Below, piece by piece: positions 1 through 9,095 of a stretch of DNA of 64,000 bases. The notes under the pieces are model-generated. The model searched no databases and was not told the origin of the DNA. It was given only the letters and a program-made list of their open reading frames with translations. Position 1 is the first letter of the stretch, and every line of letters starts with the position of its first letter. The translations under genes and the position numbers were made by a program. Location of the stretch: NCBI GenBank assembly GCA_910573755.1, contig CAJTBO010000018.1, forward strand, positions 1-64,000, given 5' to 3'. The DNA is from Lachnospiraceae bacterium. Its GTDB lineage: Bacteria; Bacillota; Clostridia; Lachnospirales; Lachnospiraceae.

Positions 1-101
1 CTCCTTTTGTATGCGGTAATCCCTGTTACCATCGTTTTTTTCCAAAACTTAGTATACAGGTAAATCCACGTTGCTACAAATGTGGGGTCACTTCATATTG
101 T

Positions 102-359
102 CCTAATACCAATCATGTTTTTCGCCCCGGTCGAGAGCATTGATCCGTGCCATTTCATCCTCTGTCAGGCTGAAATGGTATAACTCCGTATTTTCCCTGA
201 TATGACTGGGATTACTGGAACCAGGGATGACCTAATACCAATCATGTTTTTCGCCCCGGTCGAGAGCATTGATCCGTGCCATTTCATCCTCTGTCAGGCT
301 GAAATGGTATAACTCCGTATTTTCCCTGATATGACTGGGATTACTGGAACCAGGGATGA
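102..359. repeat. Exact 129-bp tandem duplication of an aldo/keto reductase gene 3' end
   Basis: Bases 102-230 and 231-359 are identical by eye. Because 129 is 43 codons, the outer copy continues in the reductase frame after the real stop codon and repeats its last 42 codons and stop. The outer copy is therefore a non-coding echo of the gene end. It could be a real recent duplication or an assembly artefact near a contig edge. Confidence 0.95.
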
Positions 360-1269
360 CCACCACACCCTTTTGCAGATTCCATCGTAAAATCACCTGT
401 GCAGAAGACACGCCATGCGCCTCGGCTATTTCAGAAATCACGGAATCGCCAAGCAGTTCTCCCGTATGCCCTCTGCCACCCAGCGGATACCAGCCCTGCA
501 CCACAATCCCTAAATCCTGAATAAACGGGATTACATCATTTTCCTGATAATACGGATGGATTTCATTCTGAACCACTGCGGGTACAGTATCCACCTGCGG
601 CAAAAACTCCGTCAATTCCTCTACATACCAGTTCGACAGCCCGATGGAACAGATTTTTCCTTCCTCCACAAACTGTTCCATCGCCTTGTACTCTTCCACA
701 TCATTCGGATCGGGATGGTGCAAAAGCATTAAGTCTACATATCCAATATCCAGCCGGTCAAGACAAGCCTGTATCGACTGAACCGGATTTTTCATTTCGC
801 TGCCCGGATAAATTTTTGTCGTAACAAAAATATCCTCCCGCTGTATGATTTCTTCGTCGATTGCTTCCCGGATTGCCTGCCCGATTTCCTCCTCATTGCC
901 ATAGGCAGAGGCAGTATCAATCAGGCGGACACCGTTTGATAACGCGGATTTCACAGAATTGATACACTCATCCCCATGAAGGCTGTACGTTCCAAGACCG
1001 TTAACCGGCATCTCATATCCACTATTTAACATGACTGTCCTTCTCTCAAAATCAAACTCCGTTTTAACAATGGTTTCTTCCCCTGCCACTGGTTCGCTGC
1101 CTATATCGCCGGGCGCAATCTCGGTTTCCCGTACAGATCCAATAGTATCTGTTGCCGGGATTGTTTCAATGCCTCCGGCTGTCCTACTTTCCTCTGCCTT
1201 GTTCTGCCCGCACGCTGTCATGGGAAATGCCAATAAGAAAACAAATATAAGGCTGAATATCTTACTCAT
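232..1269 (-). CDS. Lipoprotein-type aldo/keto reductase
   Basis: The protein (345 aa) begins with a short signal peptide and a lipobox ending MTAC at about residue 20, then an acidic linker to about residue 70 and a full aldo/keto reductase barrel. The catalytic set is visible: Asp and Tyr in IDTASAYGNE, Lys in VTTK, His in LLHHP. The family reduces aldehydes and ketones with NAD(P)H in the cytosol, so a lipid-anchored extracellular form is odd; either the leader was acquired or the enzyme uses another electron source. The ribosome site GGGAG lies 9 nt before ATG. It is followed by the flavoprotein, alcohol dehydrogenase and hydrolase genes on the same strand. Family assignment is firm, substrate unknown. 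Confidence 0.88.
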   Translation of the reverse strand: MSKIFSLIFVFLLAFPMTACGQNKAEESRTAGGIETIPATDTIGSVRETEIAPGDIGSEPVAGEETIVKTEFDFERRTVMLNSGYEMPVNGLGTYSLHGDECINSVKSALSNGVRLIDTASAYGNEEEIGQAIREAIDEEIIQREDIFVTTKIYPGSEMKNPVQSIQACLDRLDIGYVDLMLLHHPDPNDVEEYKAMEQFVEEGKICSIGLSNWYVEELTEFLPQVDTVPAVVQNEIHPYYQENDVIPFIQDLGIVVQGWYPLGGRGHTGELLGDSVISEIAEAHGVSSAQVILRWNLQKGVVVIPGSSNPSHIRENTELYHFSLTEDEMARINALDRGEKHDWY

Positions 1270-1287
1270 TTCACAGTCTCCCTTACG

Positions 1288-1818
1288 TTATTTCAGATTT
1301 CTTCCAAAATCCCGAAGCTCTTTCAACTTTGAGGCAGAACCATTTTCCATGCCGTATGCTGTAAATACTCCCATATCCTCAAGGCCAAGGTATTCCAAAA
1401 AATCCCCCTTGTAGGAGAACATTGCCCCATCATACATTGCAGGATCACCGGAGCTCAATATCATAGCCACTTTTTTCAGGTTCCGGGGCTTTCTCGGATA
1501 GGCGGCAGAATAGAAGCGATCAAGGGTACACTTCAACTGCCCTGAAACGCCATGATAATAAATCGGCGAGGCAATGACAAGCATATCTGCCTCCCCCAGC
1601 AGGGAATAGACTTCCTGCATATCATCTTTCTGCACGCAGGCTCCGTTTCCCTTTGTATGGCAGTATTCGCAGGCCAGACAGCCCGCAATCTTTTTCTTAC
1701 ATACGTCGATCACATCCACCCTATGTCCTGCAGATTCCGCGCCTTTCCGAAACGCATCCACCATCTGTTTCGTATTGCCCTTTGGACGGGGGCTTCCGTT
1801 TAATACTAAAATGCGCAT
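1288..1818 (-). CDS. Flavodoxin-fold iron-sulfur flavoprotein / NADPH-dependent FMN reductase
   Basis: A 176-aa protein starting MRILVLNGSPRPKGNT, the FMN phosphate-binding loop of the NADPH-dependent FMN reductase family. A compact cysteine cluster CX2CX2CX7C (GCLACEYC then NGAC) at about residues 46-62 matches the iron-sulfur flavoprotein pattern, which can hold a 4Fe-4S cluster. The segment SPIYYHGVSGQLK is the usual flavin-contact loop. Likely a cytosolic electron-transfer flavoprotein working with the neighbouring reductases. It ends 19 bp before the reductase gene downstream and is separated from the upstream dehydrogenase by a terminator-like hairpin. Physiological partner unknown. Confidence 0.85.
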   Translation of the reverse strand: MRILVLNGSPRPKGNTKQMVDAFRKGAESAGHRVDVIDVCKKKIAGCLACEYCHTKGNGACVQKDDMQEVYSLLGEADMLVIASPIYYHGVSGQLKCTLDRFYSAAYPRKPRNLKKVAMILSSGDPAMYDGAMFSYKGDFLEYLGLEDMGVFTAYGMENGSASKLKELRDFGRNLK

Positions 1819-1874
1819 AACTGTTACCTCCAGATTTTCACTTATCTCATGCCAGACACCACAATATCCCTGTT

Positions 1875-1913
1875 AAAAAGGGATGCCGTATGTCAATTGG
1901 CACATGGCATCCC
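1875..1913 (-). terminator. Rho-independent terminator after the alcohol dehydrogenase gene
   Basis: On the minus strand the stem GGGATGCC/GGCATCCC (1906-1913 with 1880-1887) is followed directly by five T (1875-1879). It sits between the dehydrogenase stop and the flavoprotein start, so the downstream pair may be partly uncoupled. Confidence 0.75.
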
Positions 1914-1949
1914 ACTGCCGCATTATAACGCTTTGGCAGGCTGAGGTTT

Positions 1950-3116
1950 TTATAAGCTGTTCTTAAAGATTTCCATAATCTCATCCTTATCCGGCACTTT
2001 ATAGCCGCCATCCATGATCAGCGTGCTTTCAACAATTCCCGGAAGCATCTTCTCTGTTACCCCAAGCTCTCTCAGGTTCATCGTAAGGCCCAGTTCTTCC
2101 ATATAAGATTCCATTTTTTTCAGACCTTCTGCTGCAATCTGTTCATCACTTTTCCCTTCCGGATTTACGTCCCATACGTTCATGGCAAACCTCTTGAACT
2201 TTGCCAGCCCAAACGGGCAGATAAAGCGGTAGTAGGCCATGGATACCGCCGCAAGGGTCATGCCATGGGTTGCGTCCGTATGCGCCGCAACCGCCTGCCC
2301 AAGCATATGCACCATCCAGTCTGTGGATTTTCCTTTTGCCACCAAGGTATTTAACGCCCATGTCGCAATCCACATGATGTTGCTTCTTGCCTCGTAATCT
2401 GTAGGATTCTTTACAGCAATCCGACTGGAATGAATCAAAGACCGTAGCAGACCTTCCATCAGATAATCAGAGGTATTGTCATCCTCCCCGGAGAAATACT
2501 GCTCTGTAATATGGTTCATGATGTCATAGATTCCTGCAACCATCTGATACCGGGGCAGCGTGTAGGTATATACCGGATTTAAGATGGAGAATTTCGGATA
2601 CACCCTCTCGTCAAATACATGGCCGATCTTCAACTTCTGCTCATGGTTCGTTATGACCGCGCCGCCGTTCATTTCAGAGCCGGTGCCAACCATTGTCAGG
2701 ACGCATCCCACCGGGATGATCTCATTGTCCACATCCTTCATCTGGAGATAGTATTTTTCCCAGGGATCTTCCGTGCAGTATGCAGATACGGAAACTGCTT
2801 TCGCATAGTCGCAGACAGAACCGCCCCCGACTGCAAGGATCAGGTCTGCCTTACCCTCTCTGGCAATCTTACAGCCTTCCTGCAGCTTCTGTACCGTTGG
2901 ATTTGGCATGACACCCGCATCTTCCAACACATTCTTTCCATTGGCCTTCAAAATCTCCATGACTTTATCATAGATACCATTCTTTTTGATCGATCCGCCG
3001 CCATACACAAGCTGTACATTCTGTCCATACTTAGGCAGCTCCTCATTCAGGCCGGCAAGGGAATCCTCGCCAAAATAAAGCTTCGTCGGGTTACAATACA
3101 TAAAATTTCCTAACAT
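1950..3116 (-). CDS. Iron-containing alcohol dehydrogenase (YqhD/BdhA-like)
   Basis: A 388-aa protein of the group III iron alcohol dehydrogenases. Visible marks are the nucleotide-binding GGGS motifs (YGGGSIKKNGIYD; AVGGGSVCDYAKA), the conserved GTGSEMNGGAVIT segment and the C-terminal histidines of DIMNHITEQYF, HMLGQAV and DATHGMTLA that bind the metal. Members reduce aldehydes to alcohols, often with NADPH, in the cytosol. A GAGGAG ribosome site precedes ATG. It lies 32 bp downstream of the hydrolase gene, so the two are probably one transcript. The substrate is not evident; detoxification of reactive aldehydes or butanol formation are both possible. Confidence 0.92.
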   Translation of the reverse strand: MLGNFMYCNPTKLYFGEDSLAGLNEELPKYGQNVQLVYGGGSIKKNGIYDKVMEILKANGKNVLEDAGVMPNPTVQKLQEGCKIAREGKADLILAVGGGSVCDYAKAVSVSAYCTEDPWEKYYLQMKDVDNEIIPVGCVLTMVGTGSEMNGGAVITNHEQKLKIGHVFDERVYPKFSILNPVYTYTLPRYQMVAGIYDIMNHITEQYFSGEDDNTSDYLMEGLLRSLIHSSRIAVKNPTDYEARSNIMWIATWALNTLVAKGKSTDWMVHMLGQAVAAHTDATHGMTLAAVSMAYYRFICPFGLAKFKRFAMNVWDVNPEGKSDEQIAAEGLKKMESYMEELGLTMNLRELGVTEKMLPGIVESTLIMDGGYKVPDKDEIMEIFKNSL

Positions 3117-3148
3117 TGTTTTTCTCCTCGTACTCTTAGTTTTTTATA

Positions 3149-4150
3149 CTATTTCAAATTTTCCGCAAAAAACTGTTCCAGCTTATCAAACGGGATTGCA
3201 TCCTTTCCGCCGCCGTCATACAGATCCGTATGGACTGCATCGGGAATGATCAGCAACTCCTTATTGTCTGTATAAGGGTTATCCTTCACCATTGCATCAT
3301 AGGCATCGCGGCTGAAATAGCAGGAATGTGCTTTCTCTCCGTGCATAATAAGGACTGCGCTGCGGATCTCATTGCTGTATTGAAGAATAGGCTGGTTCAT
3401 AAAGGACATACACCCAATCACATTCCAGCCGCCGTTGGAATTTAACGAGCGTTTGTGGTATCCGCGATCCGTTTTATAATAATTGTGATAATCTGCCACA
3501 TAGAAAGGCGCGTCCTCCGGAAGTGAATTGACAACCCCGCCGCCCAGCGCATAGCTGCCATTTTTGTAATCAACAAGCCTTTGGGCGTTCATAGCTTCTT
3601 TCTTCGCGTACCGCGCATCAGCAGAATTATCAGCATCAAAATATCCGTTGGCATTGACACGGGACATATCGTACATGGTGGAAGCAACCGTCGCCTTGAT
3701 GCGGGTATCCAGTGCCGCCACATTCAGGGCCAAGCCTCCCCAGCCGCAGATGCCGATAATGCCGATATGCTCAGGGTCAACATTTTCCTGTACGGAAAGA
3801 AAATCAACCGCTGCCTGAAAATCCTCCGTGTTAATATCCGGCGAAGCCATGTAACGGGGTATGCCGCCGCTTTCACCAGTAAAGGAAGGGTCAAAAGCAA
3901 TGGTGAGGAAACCACGCTCCGCCATCGTCTGCGCATACAGTCCGGCTGACTGCTCCTTTACCGCGCCAAACGGCCCGCATACCGCAATCGCAGCCAGTTT
4001 CTTTTCAGCCCCCTTCGGCTCATAAAGGTCTGCCGCCAGCGTGATTCCGTAACGGTTAGGGAATGTCACCTTATGGTGGTTTACCTTTTCACTTTTCGGG
4101 AAAGTCTTATCCCATTCCTTTGTCAATTCCAGTTTTGCAATATTTTCCAT
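3149..4150 (-). CDS. Alpha/beta hydrolase, dienelactone-hydrolase-like, Cys nucleophile
   Basis: A 333-aa alpha/beta hydrolase. The nucleophile elbow reads G-I-C-G-W-G-G at about residue 163, so cysteine replaces the usual serine, as in dienelactone-hydrolase-type enzymes and the YcjY-like group. The acid is likely near LIMHGEKA and the histidine is in DAVHTDLYDG near the C-terminus. No signal peptide is seen, so it is cytosolic. GAGAGG lies 9 nt before the ATG. It is the first intact gene of the redox cluster and follows a small gene that lacks a normal start. Substrate unknown. Confidence 0.82.
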   Translation of the reverse strand: MENIAKLELTKEWDKTFPKSEKVNHHKVTFPNRYGITLAADLYEPKGAEKKLAAIAVCGPFGAVKEQSAGLYAQTMAERGFLTIAFDPSFTGESGGIPRYMASPDINTEDFQAAVDFLSVQENVDPEHIGIIGICGWGGLALNVAALDTRIKATVASTMYDMSRVNANGYFDADNSADARYAKKEAMNAQRLVDYKNGSYALGGGVVNSLPEDAPFYVADYHNYYKTDRGYHKRSLNSNGGWNVIGCMSFMNQPILQYSNEIRSAVLIMHGEKAHSCYFSRDAYDAMVKDNPYTDNKELLIIPDAVHTDLYDGGGKDAIPFDKLEQFFAENLK

Positions 4151-4187
4151 TTTGTAATGCCTCTCTTTCTTTTTTGTTATTTTTTAA

Positions 4188-4400
4188 TTATCGCTTTTCC
4201 TTTTCCATCCGCCATACTAAAAAATCAAGACAATCAACTCTCCCCTGACTTTCATGCAGGCTGTCCATCAAGCTACAGCGGTGCTTCCGCAATGTTTTAA
4301 TAGCATCCTGAACCTGACCGTTACCATACAGCCTGCAGACCTGCTCAATGGTCTGTGCGCCACAGCCTGCATCCTTTAGATTCTGAATAAGATCATCCGT
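4188..4400 (-). pseudogene. Small helical protein gene with ACG in place of its start codon
   Basis: An open frame of 70 codons on the minus strand starts ACG-GAT-GAT and encodes a charged helical protein (DDLIQNLKDAGCG near the start, HRCSLMDSLHESQG in the middle, CLDFLVWRMEKEKR at the end). A good ribosome site, GGGAGG, lies 7 nt before the ACG, exactly where ATG would be expected, and there is no in-frame ATG or GTG upstream before a stop. The frame looks intact otherwise, so the start appears to have mutated from ATG to ACG. I recall similar small proteins near regulators in Lachnospiraceae but cannot name the family. It ends 37 bp before the hydrolase gene. Confidence 0.6.
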
Positions 4401-4429
4401 ATGACCGCCTCCCTTCCTGCTATGTTCGT

Positions 4430-4458
4430 ATTATATCCCCTTAACTTCCATTTCGCTA
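4430..4458 (-). promoter_or_regulatory. Possible promoter of the redox cluster
   Basis: A minus-strand TATAAT (4430-4435) sits about 30 bp before the small ACG-start gene. The matching -35 position 17 bp away reads TAGCGA, a weak fit, as is common for activator-dependent (for example MerR-type) promoters. No regulator gene is adjacent. Confidence 0.4.
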
Positions 4459-4553
4459 ATGGCTATAATTTATATCATGTTATGAATTTTCGGAATATCA
4501 AAGGAGGGCTTATGTATAGCTTTCCATAACAACGCAAAAAGAAAGGCATCTAT

Positions 4554-5057
4554 ATGGAGATTGACCGAGAGGAATTTGAGAATCCATACCGCCCCGAAGG
4601 TTACAGCTATACCGTAATCGACGGCCAGAAAAAATGCCATTCCGCCGAATACCGGACAGTGACAAACTTCCAGCGCAAAATAGCCAGCTATCAGACCACG
4701 CAGGGCTTTACAAGATACTACTATATAGACGAGTTAGAGGAATACAAGGAATCCAAGCTGTGCCGCTATGACTGGACGAAGGACGGAACCGACGCGCCAT
4801 ACCGGGCGGAAACCTGCAGAACCTTCGCCTATGACTTCCAGACCTATATTCTGAACCATGACGGCTCCATGTATAATGAAATCTGGAACGCCAGCGGCGA
4901 GAAGTACCGGGAGATCAACCTTTGCGCCGAATACCTTGACCGGCCCATCTTCGAGCTGGCGGCCACACTCTTACATGAAATGGCCCATCTTTACAATCTG
5001 GTGCATGATATAAATGCTCTGCGCTTATGCCGCAAAACGGTGTTCAAATTCGCATAA
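4554..5057 (+). pseudogene. Truncated SprT-like zinc metallopeptidase from a conjugative element
   Basis: The first about 150 residues (starting MEIDREEFENPYRPEGYSY) resemble the SprT-like proteins carried by Clostridia conjugative elements, and the zinc motif HEMAH is present at about residue 143. After LYNLVH the frame changes into unrelated residues and stops at 167 aa, so the distal part of the peptidase domain, with its remaining zinc ligand region, is missing. The break marks a deletion or insertion junction at about 5008. Not expected to be active. The family name rests on motif and recalled context. Confidence 0.7.
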
Positions 5058-5431
5058 TCCAGTTTGCTCCCATCTTAGCGAGCGGCAATCTGTGTTTGTT
5101 GGGCTTTCTTGCCACAGATAAGAAAAGTTATTGCATGGCGGCAAAACCCGCAGAATCAGGCTTTTTCGGGCAAGGCAGAAAAATAGCCCTCCAAACCGGA
5201 AGGTTCATGTTGTATGAAGTGTTGTTCCTTTTGACATAATAATACAAATATGGCAGGACATCTCATAGACCACCTGCCATACCTAATAGCTTATACTAAA
5301 TTAATATCACTCGAACTCGGCGTATTCCTTGTTGCCATTAACCATATTTGTTTAAGTTTTATACAAATACACGCCTATTTTTACATGGTGCCAGCACCAT
5401 GTTTATTTAATTGACTAAGGAAAAGGCATAA
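5058..5431. other. Gene-free stretch with element debris and two hairpins
   Basis: About 370 bp without a gene. The first half looks like intergenic sequence from the same conjugative element as the SprT relic. Two inverted repeats follow: 5250-5257 with 5273-5280 (ATGGCAGG), and a nearly perfect palindrome 5383-5402 (ACATGGTGC-CA-GCACCATGT). The second lies about 30 bp past the ABC gene stop and may act as a terminator, although the T-run is poor on both strands. Confidence 0.55.
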
Positions 5432-7129
5432 CTATTTTACCTGTTCATCCATGCTACAACGATAAAGTTTTGCGAAATATCCATTATTTTTCATTAGCTC
5501 AGCAAATGTACCTTGTCCTACAATTTCCCCGTCTCTGAATACCAAAATACGGTCAAAATTTTGTATATTTGTAAAGCGATGAACTATCGCTAGGACTGTT
5601 ATATCCGACAGGTAATCCAATATTCGCTTCATAACAACACCCTCTGTCAAATTATCTAGCGCAGAAGTTGCTTCATCAAAAATGACAATATCCGAATCCT
5701 TAAACCAAATACGCGACAATGCAAGGCGCTGCCGTTCTCCACCAGAAAGTAAAGATGCTTTTTCCCCAATTTGCGTATCTATTCCATTCGGCAACTTATC
5801 AACTAAAGATAAAAGTTCTACCTGTTCCAATACATCTTTAACTTCCGAATCTGGAATATTCCAATCAAATACAATATTTTCTTTTACCGTACCATCAAAA
5901 ACTGGAGCTTCCTGTGATAAATAAGTCATTCTTCCGTACAAAGCCTCTAATGATATGTTGGCAAGGTTCTCTCCATCTAACAAAATCTCGCCCTCATCAT
6001 ATTTTAATAAACCCGTAAGCAGCTTTATCATTGTTGATTTACCAGAACCCGTTTCACCCACCAGAGCTATTTTATCACCCGAGTATATCTCAAATGAAAT
6101 ATTATTCAATACCCGTCTTTCTCCATACCGGAACGACAATTTTCTAACTGATATTTTCCCCGAAAAAGTTTGAGGAATAATCCCATTGGCAAGTTGCTCA
6201 TCATCTTGCATATCCAAAAATTCTTTATACCTAGAGAAAGCAGCCCTATTCAATTTATACTGTACATAAATTACATTAAAAATCGCAATCGGCGTATAGG
6301 CATTATCAATCAATGTTATTAAAGCAACAACCGAGCCTACAGATAAACTTTTTGTCTGCCAAGCGTACACTAAAACCGCAATATCCAGACACGCAACAAG
6401 AAGTGCAAAAATCGTAAAAAAGGCTTCATGAATCATATTCATTTTAACCTTTGTATCAACAATTTCTTTTTTTGCTCCTTGTGCCTTTCGTAATTCATTT
6501 GGAAACTGATGCGCCATTCGGAATGCCACCATTTCCATAAAGCCACGCACTAAAAAGCGGTTTAACTCCTCCTCATTATTCAAAATTTGTTCTTTCATGT
6601 GGTATAAAAATCTTAAAAGAATATTGGATACAAAGAAAATGATAATATAGCCCAATAGTAAAACAATAGTTATTCTTTTATCAATCTTCCAAATGAATAA
6701 AATACTAAACAAAACTGTTGAAACTAAATTCCTAATCACTGCAAATCCAAAATCGAATACAACACCTTTTCCTGCGTTTGCTCCGTTTTCAATCCGTTGC
6801 ACCAGCTTTCCCGTTCCAAGTTTCTGATATTCCTGATAACTTATCCTGCTAATTTTCTCAAGTCCCATCAATTTGAAATCAAGAAAAATACCATGTTCTA
6901 ATTTTTTCGCAGGATACTCATCTACATAGTCCATGAGATAACCGATAAAAAGGACACTCCCGTAAATTATAACTCTATAAGGTAAAAGTGTATGTTCTGC
7001 CAGTGCATCAATGACTTTCTGGAAATAATCCGCTTTGAAATTTACTATAAAAGCATTAAACAAGCCGATTATAAGGTATACAAATACCAGTTTTTTGTTT
7101 CTATTGAGAATTTGTTTTATGTAGCGCAT
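5432..7129 (-). CDS. ABC exporter, fused membrane and ATP-binding domains
   Basis: A type I ABC half-transporter. The N-terminal half has about six membrane spans, beginning near KLVFVYLIIGLFNAFIV. The ATPase half has Walker A GETGSGKST, signature LSGGERQR, Walker B DIVIFDEATSALD and a switch His in AIVHRF. It probably works as a homodimer exporting a peptide, lipid or drug; no partner is nearby. An in-frame ATG at 7168 exists, but I chose 7129 (565 aa) because AAAGGAG stands 7 nt before it. Its AT-rich sequence contrasts with the GC-richer flanking element DNA, a sign of separate transfer. Confidence 0.88.
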   Translation of the reverse strand: MRYIKQILNRNKKLVFVYLIIGLFNAFIVNFKADYFQKVIDALAEHTLLPYRVIIYGSVLFIGYLMDYVDEYPAKKLEHGIFLDFKLMGLEKISRISYQEYQKLGTGKLVQRIENGANAGKGVVFDFGFAVIRNLVSTVLFSILFIWKIDKRITIVLLLGYIIIFFVSNILLRFLYHMKEQILNNEEELNRFLVRGFMEMVAFRMAHQFPNELRKAQGAKKEIVDTKVKMNMIHEAFFTIFALLVACLDIAVLVYAWQTKSLSVGSVVALITLIDNAYTPIAIFNVIYVQYKLNRAAFSRYKEFLDMQDDEQLANGIIPQTFSGKISVRKLSFRYGERRVLNNISFEIYSGDKIALVGETGSGKSTMIKLLTGLLKYDEGEILLDGENLANISLEALYGRMTYLSQEAPVFDGTVKENIVFDWNIPDSEVKDVLEQVELLSLVDKLPNGIDTQIGEKASLLSGGERQRLALSRIWFKDSDIVIFDEATSALDNLTEGVVMKRILDYLSDITVLAIVHRFTNIQNFDRILVFRDGEIVGQGTFAELMKNNGYFAKLYRCSMDEQVK

Positions 7130-7179
7130 AACTGTACTCCTTTTCTTATTATCTTTAATTTTATTCATAATAGATAATC

Positions 7180-7251
7180 AGTACAGTTAAGACTGCTAGC
7201 AAGTTATTTTCCCTCAGCACAATCTGCTAACAGTTTATCTCAACTGTACTG
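7180..7251. repeat. Inverted repeat upstream of the ABC exporter gene
   Basis: CAGTACAGTTAAGA (7180-7193) pairs with TCTCAACTGTACTG (7238-7251), 13 of 14 matching, around a 44-bp centre. A third AACTGTACT lies at 7130-7138. It may be an operator or leader hairpin for the exporter, or the scar of an insertion end. No regulator is linked to it. Confidence 0.6.
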
Positions 7252-7411
7252 AGTAGTTAATTCGTTTTTTCATCTTCAAACCTCCGCAAATTTGCAATTT
7301 GTTTCATCTTATGTACTTCAACAAACTGCTTTTATTTACGATAGATTATACCACTTCCCAACTTCATTTACCACTAAATATAGAGCACAGCAACCGCCAC
7401 GCCCACATTTC

Positions 7412-7788
7412 TTATCGTTCCAACAATTTTTCTATTTTGTATTTCTGCCCTTTCAAGTCATTCAGCTTCTCATACAGACTATTCCGCTCTTTGCAGAGTT
7501 CTTTCATGCGCTCAAACTGCGCCCGTACTCCCTCCCGGCAATCCGGCTCTATCTTTTTATATTCCCCGGTCAGATTGCGGATTGTATTGTTGTTTTCCTT
7601 TATCTGTTCCGACAAGCATACCCAGTCTATCAGATTTTGCACTTCCTTGTCCGTTTCGTAAAGTTCTGTAACCGTTCCACTATCGACTGCACCTGTTCCC
7701 TGCCCAAATGACGCTCCAAACGCCCCAAATCAGATGCTTTTTCCTGCAATCGGTCTATGGTGTCGCTCTGCTGATTGCTGAGGGTCAT
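7412..7788 (-). pseudogene. Frameshifted fragment of a mobile-element coiled-coil protein
   Basis: Two minus-strand frames form one ancestral gene: 7788 downward begins MTLSNQQSDTIDRLQ, and the second frame continues ELYETDKEVQNLIDWV then DCREGVRAQFERMKELC to the stop at 7412. They are joined only if the frame changes near 7665-7700. The charged, coiled-coil character resembles the C-terminal part of relaxases or mobilization proteins from Clostridia elements, which is an inference from memory. The piece is non-functional by itself. Confidence 0.5.
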
Positions 7789-7947
7789 CCGGAGGTCTGC
7801 TTTTTAGCAAAAAGAAATGGCGGCCTTGATTACTCAAAACCGCCGAAGAAATCGGCTGTGCAAGAAAGCGTACAAAATCCTCTGCCCGTCAGCGGTTTTT
7901 TTCTTTTCCCCGCTGTGGAGGCAGATGTTTGAATATGTAAGCTCGTT

Positions 7948-8463
7948 TCATTCCACAAAGAACAGAACCCGCCGGATCAGCTCCGGGATATTGACTGGGG
8001 CGGTAATATAGTCGTTCACGCCCTCATGCCGGTATTCATATTCCGTGGCAAGGTCGCTGTTCTCGGTGAGAATAAAGAACGGCAGAAGCCGGACAGAGAG
8101 ACTCTTCATTTGGAACATCCCCGCCACCCGCCGCAGCACATGAAACAACTCTATTGCTGTACCGTCCGGCAGTTCCACATCACACAAAATCAGTTCTATT
8201 TCCTTATTCTCAAAAATCCGGTGCTTGGCCTCCTGTTCGTAGTTCTCTTTATCATGGCAGGACACCAGAATAAAAGGCAGTTCCTTGTCTGCGACCCGCA
8301 CCTCGTCCAGAAAGTCCATGCCGGAACCGTCCGGCAGATCGAGATCACAGCAGATTACCAGAGGCATTTCCTCTTGGATGGCTGTCCGAGCTTCTTTCAG
8401 TGTGGAAGCCGTTTCTACCGGGTAGCCTCGCCGTTGTAAGCTTGTCGAATATTGATAGTCATA
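7948..8463 (-). pseudogene. 5'-truncated protein with two receiver-like domain fragments
   Basis: The frame is open from 8463 but has no start before MPLVICCDLDLPDG at 8367; upstream codons still read receiver-like sequence (QRRGYPVETASTLKEA). Two similar segments follow: CDLDLPDGSGMDFLDEVR and CDVELPDGTAIELFHVLR, each carrying the phospho-acceptor-type Asp context, and then a C-terminal NDYITAPVNIPELIRR typical of receiver domains. It looks like a decayed response regulator with two receiver halves and no DNA-binding domain. It lies among other element relics. Confidence 0.55.
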
Positions 8464-8503
8464 TTCTTAATTTTATATCCTTTTTGATACATTTCAGAGC
8501 TTA

Positions 8504-9081
8504 TTATTGAAATGTAATTCTCAAAAGGCAAAAATCAAATCCTTGCCGTATGCTTTGCACAATTTCTACATAGACAGGTTTTTCAAAAACAATCTCAAAT
8601 AATTTTTTGTTATATCCAGCAGTGCAGTGACACCATGTTAATGAATTTGAATTTTTTGCTTTTTCTAACATAGGGCATTCACAAGAAAGCATTTTTGTAT
8701 ACAGTTGATTATCTTTAATAAACCAACCGGCACCATTTTCGTTCAGAGCATTGACAAGTCTATGCAAATCCTTATCCAAAGAGAGATAGAGTTGTTTCAA
8801 GTTATTTGCTGTATCTTCTAACCTACCATTTTCATTACAATAGCACTCTTGGCGAATATTTTTACCGTTTTTTTATCAAATCTATTTTCAAGAATAGCAG
8901 ATAGCTTTTCTACCCACTCGGCTCGAATGTCTGGTGTTGAATTTATAGATAATGGAATTTCCTTTATTATGCTTTCTGCAACTTCCCTTGATACATTCTT
9001 TTCCAAACTATGTTTCAACCTCATTAACTCATCTATTTCTAATGTCGGAGAAACTTGCTCTGGCATAGAAAAATTTTTCAT
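8504..9081 (-). pseudogene. Frameshifted Cys-rich protein (DUF6144-like)
   Basis: Two adjacent frames make one protein. The 5' part starts MKNFSMPEQVSPTLEIDE at 9081, with GGAG 7 nt upstream, and runs to FDKKTVK. The 3' part continues IRQECYCNENGRLEDTANN and ends with CHCTAGYNKKLFEIVF and GFDFCLLRITFQ. A single missing A in a run of five (plus strand T run near 8857-8861) breaks the frame. The Cys-rich C-terminus recalls the DUF6144 family, of unknown function. It may be a genuine pseudogene or a sequencing error. Confidence 0.6.
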
Positions 9082-9095
9082 ATTCTTTCTCCATA

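Noticed and set aside
1-101. Possible insertion-sequence end (TGTGGGGTCACTTCA-like sequence)
   Set aside because: Only a short segment is visible, with no matching inverted end or transposase in the window.
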